Positions 5,762 through 7,055 of a stretch of DNA of 7,055 nucleotides are shown piece after piece. The position numbers and the translations under genes are program-made. The notes beneath the pieces are model-generated. The model saw only the letters and a list, made by a program, of their open reading frames with translations, was not told the DNA's origin and made no database searches. Numbering within the stretch: the stretch's first letter is position 1; each line of letters opens with the position of its first letter. This DNA comes from Clostridia bacterium. Lineage in GTDB: Bacteria; Bacillota; Clostridia; Oscillospirales; CAG-382. The stretch lies in NCBI GenBank assembly GCA_017938055.1, contig JAGBCG010000141.1, positions 1 through 7,055 of the forward strand, in the 5' to 3' direction.

Positions 5762-7055
5762 TCTCCAACAATCTGTCCCTCGTAAACGTCCTGGGATGGA
5801 ACTATAAACATCTGTCCTCTGTCCTGAACATTATAAATACCGTAGGATGTTGTTTTGCCTGTTTCATATGCCACAAGTGAGCCTGTTGTTCTTTTGGTAA
5901 TTTCTCCTCTGTAGGCTGTATATTCAAGAAACAGCGAGCTGAGTATGCCCTCTCCTCTTGTATCTGTAAGGAACTCATTTCTATAGCCGAAAAGTCCTCT
6001 TGTAGGTATATGGAAAACAATGTGCATTCTGTCGCCTCGCGGTGTCATGTCAATCAATTCTCCACGTCTTGCTCCCAGCTTTTCAATTACAGAGCCTACA
6101 TAATCCTGTGGAACATCGCACGAAACCTCTTCCATCGGCTCCATCATTACACCGTCAATTTCCTTAAACAAAACTTTCGGTGCACTTACCTGAAACTCAT
6201 ACCCCTCTCTCCTCATTGTTTCAATGAGAATGGAAAGGTGCATTTCTCCTCTGCCCATTACTCTAAATGCTTCTGTGGTATCTGAATCCTCAACCTTCAA
6301 GGAAACATCCTTTAAAAGCTCACGATAAAGTCTTGCCCTTAAATGTCTTGACGTGCAATACTTACCCTCAGTACCTGCAAAAGGCGAGTCATTAACGGAA
6401 AATGTCATTTCAAGCGTGGGTTCTGAAATTTTACAGAAAGGCAATGCTTCAGGCATACTTGTATCGCACAGAGTATCACCTATTGTAACCTGGTCAATAC
6501 CCGAAACACAAACAATATCTCCCGCTTTTGCCTCATCAACATTAACTTTTTTAAGTCCGTCTATCGTCAAAAGGTTTACTATCTTTGCATTATAGTTGTC
6601 ATGTATACCATGATGGTGGCACACCGTAACATTCATATTTTTCTTAACGGTGCCTCTTTCAATTCTTCCCGTCGCAATTCTTCCAATGAAGTTATCATAA
6701 TCAATGGAAGAAACAAGCATTTGTGCCGGACCATCTTCATCAACCTCAGGTCCCTGCACATGATTTATAATCTGCTCAAACAAAGGAATCAGATTTTCCT
6801 CCTGTACATCAGGTGACAGGGATGCTGTACCGTTTCTTCCCGAACAGAACACTACAGGGCTGTCAAGCTGTTCGTCACTTGCATCAAGGCTTATAAGAAG
6901 CTCAAGCACCTCGTCTACAACCTCTATGGGACGTGCACCGGGTCTGTCTACCTTATTCACAACAATTATTACTTTATGACCCAGCTCAAGTGCCTTCTGC
7001 AGTACAAACCTTGTCTGTGGCATTGTTCCCTCAAATGCATCAACAAGAAGCAACA
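5737..7055 (-). CDS. typA: TypA/BipA ribosome-associated GTPase (5' end beyond window, 3' end frameshifted)
   Basis: TypA is an EF-G-like translational GTPase that binds the ribosome and supports 50S assembly and growth under stress, such as cold. The window starts inside the GTPase domain, at about residue 100 of roughly 610. The P-loop and switch regions are therefore off the edge, and the TTG near 7053 is an internal Leu codon. Visible are LLVDAFEGTMPQTRFVL, the G4 motif NKVD (6957-6946) and a G5-like CSGRNG. After these come a domain II beta-barrel, domain III with FRVMGRGEMHLSILIETMRR, an EF-G-like domain V with the IPTRGLFGYRNEFLT stretch, and the start of the TypA C-terminal domain ending VYEGQIVGE. 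At 5760-5762 one base appears lost from an A run on the coding strand. The frame then adds seven unrelated residues (MQKLMIL) and stops at 5737. As written, the protein would lack about 80 C-terminal residues. Confidence 0.95.
   Translation of the reverse strand, partial: LLLVDAFEGTMPQTRFVLQKALELGHKVIIVVNKVDRPGARPIEVVDEVLELLISLDASDEQLDSPVVFCSGRNGTASLSPDVQEENLIPLFEQIINHVQGPEVDEDGPAQMLVSSIDYDNFIGRIATGRIERGTVKKNMNVTVCHHHGIHDNYNAKIVNLLTIDGLKKVNVDEAKAGDIVCVSGIDQVTIGDTLCDTSMPEALPFCKISEPTLEMTFSVNDSPFAGTEGKYCTSRHLRARLYRELLKDVSLKVEDSDTTEAFRVMGRGEMHLSILIETMRREGYEFQVSAPKVLFKEIDGVMMEPMEEVSCDVPQDYVGSVIEKLGARRGELIDMTPRGDRMHIVFHIPTRGLFGYRNEFLTDTRGEGILSSLFLEYTAYRGEITKRTTGSLVAYETGKTTSYGIYNVQDRGQMFIVPSQDVYEGQIVGEMQKLMIL
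5760..5762 (-). other. Site of apparent one-base deletion in typA
   Basis: The coding strand reads GGAGAAATGCAAAAACTG. Restoring one A after GAA gives the codons GAA AAT GCA AAA ACT, that is E-N-A-K-T, which joins the two typA frames in a family-like sequence. The event is in a short A run, the usual place for indel errors and for real slippage. Confidence 0.85.

Overview
The window is AT-rich bacterial chromosomal DNA, and every gene I can support is on the minus strand. It holds the start of a division and cell wall (dcw) cluster. In transcription order this is mraZ, rsmH, an ftsL-like gene, a PASTA-bearing class B penicillin-binding protein gene (SpoVD/PBP2x/FtsI type) and mraY. Before mraZ, on the same strand, lies typA/bipA. 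Gene content, the PASTA-type transpeptidase, strong AGGAG ribosome binding sites and protein style suggest a low-GC Firmicute, probably of class Clostridia (Ruminococcaceae/Oscillospirales-like). The taxonomic call is an inference; no rRNA or other marker is present.

Read in transcription order from the right edge: 7055 to 5522 is typA. It is cut at its 5' end by the window edge and broken near its 3' end by an apparent one-base deletion. A strong intrinsic terminator at 5454-5489 follows it. From 5453 to 5170 is a non-coding regulatory stretch with a LexA/SOS-box-like palindrome (5358-5371), an adjoining dyad (5374-5397), a good sigma-A-type promoter (-35 at 5291-5296, -10 at 5268-5273) and a cluster of TGG motifs just downstream of the predicted start site that fits an MraZ operator. 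mraZ (5169-4738), rsmH (4716-3772, TTG start), ftsL-like (3738-3202), pbp (3176-924) and mraY (894 to the left edge, 3' end missing) then follow with gaps of 21 to 33 bases and no terminator between them. They therefore look like one operon.

The genes act together. MraZ is the cluster's DNA-binding autoregulator and RsmH modifies 16S rRNA. The FtsL-like protein and the transpeptidase belong to the septal peptidoglycan machinery, and MraY makes lipid I for it. murE and murF are not between pbp and mraY, giving the compact order also known from staphylococci and enterococci.

I find no mobile element, CRISPR array, RNA gene or novel multigene system. The points most worth a second look are the typA frameshift and the SOS-box-like site upstream of the division operon.
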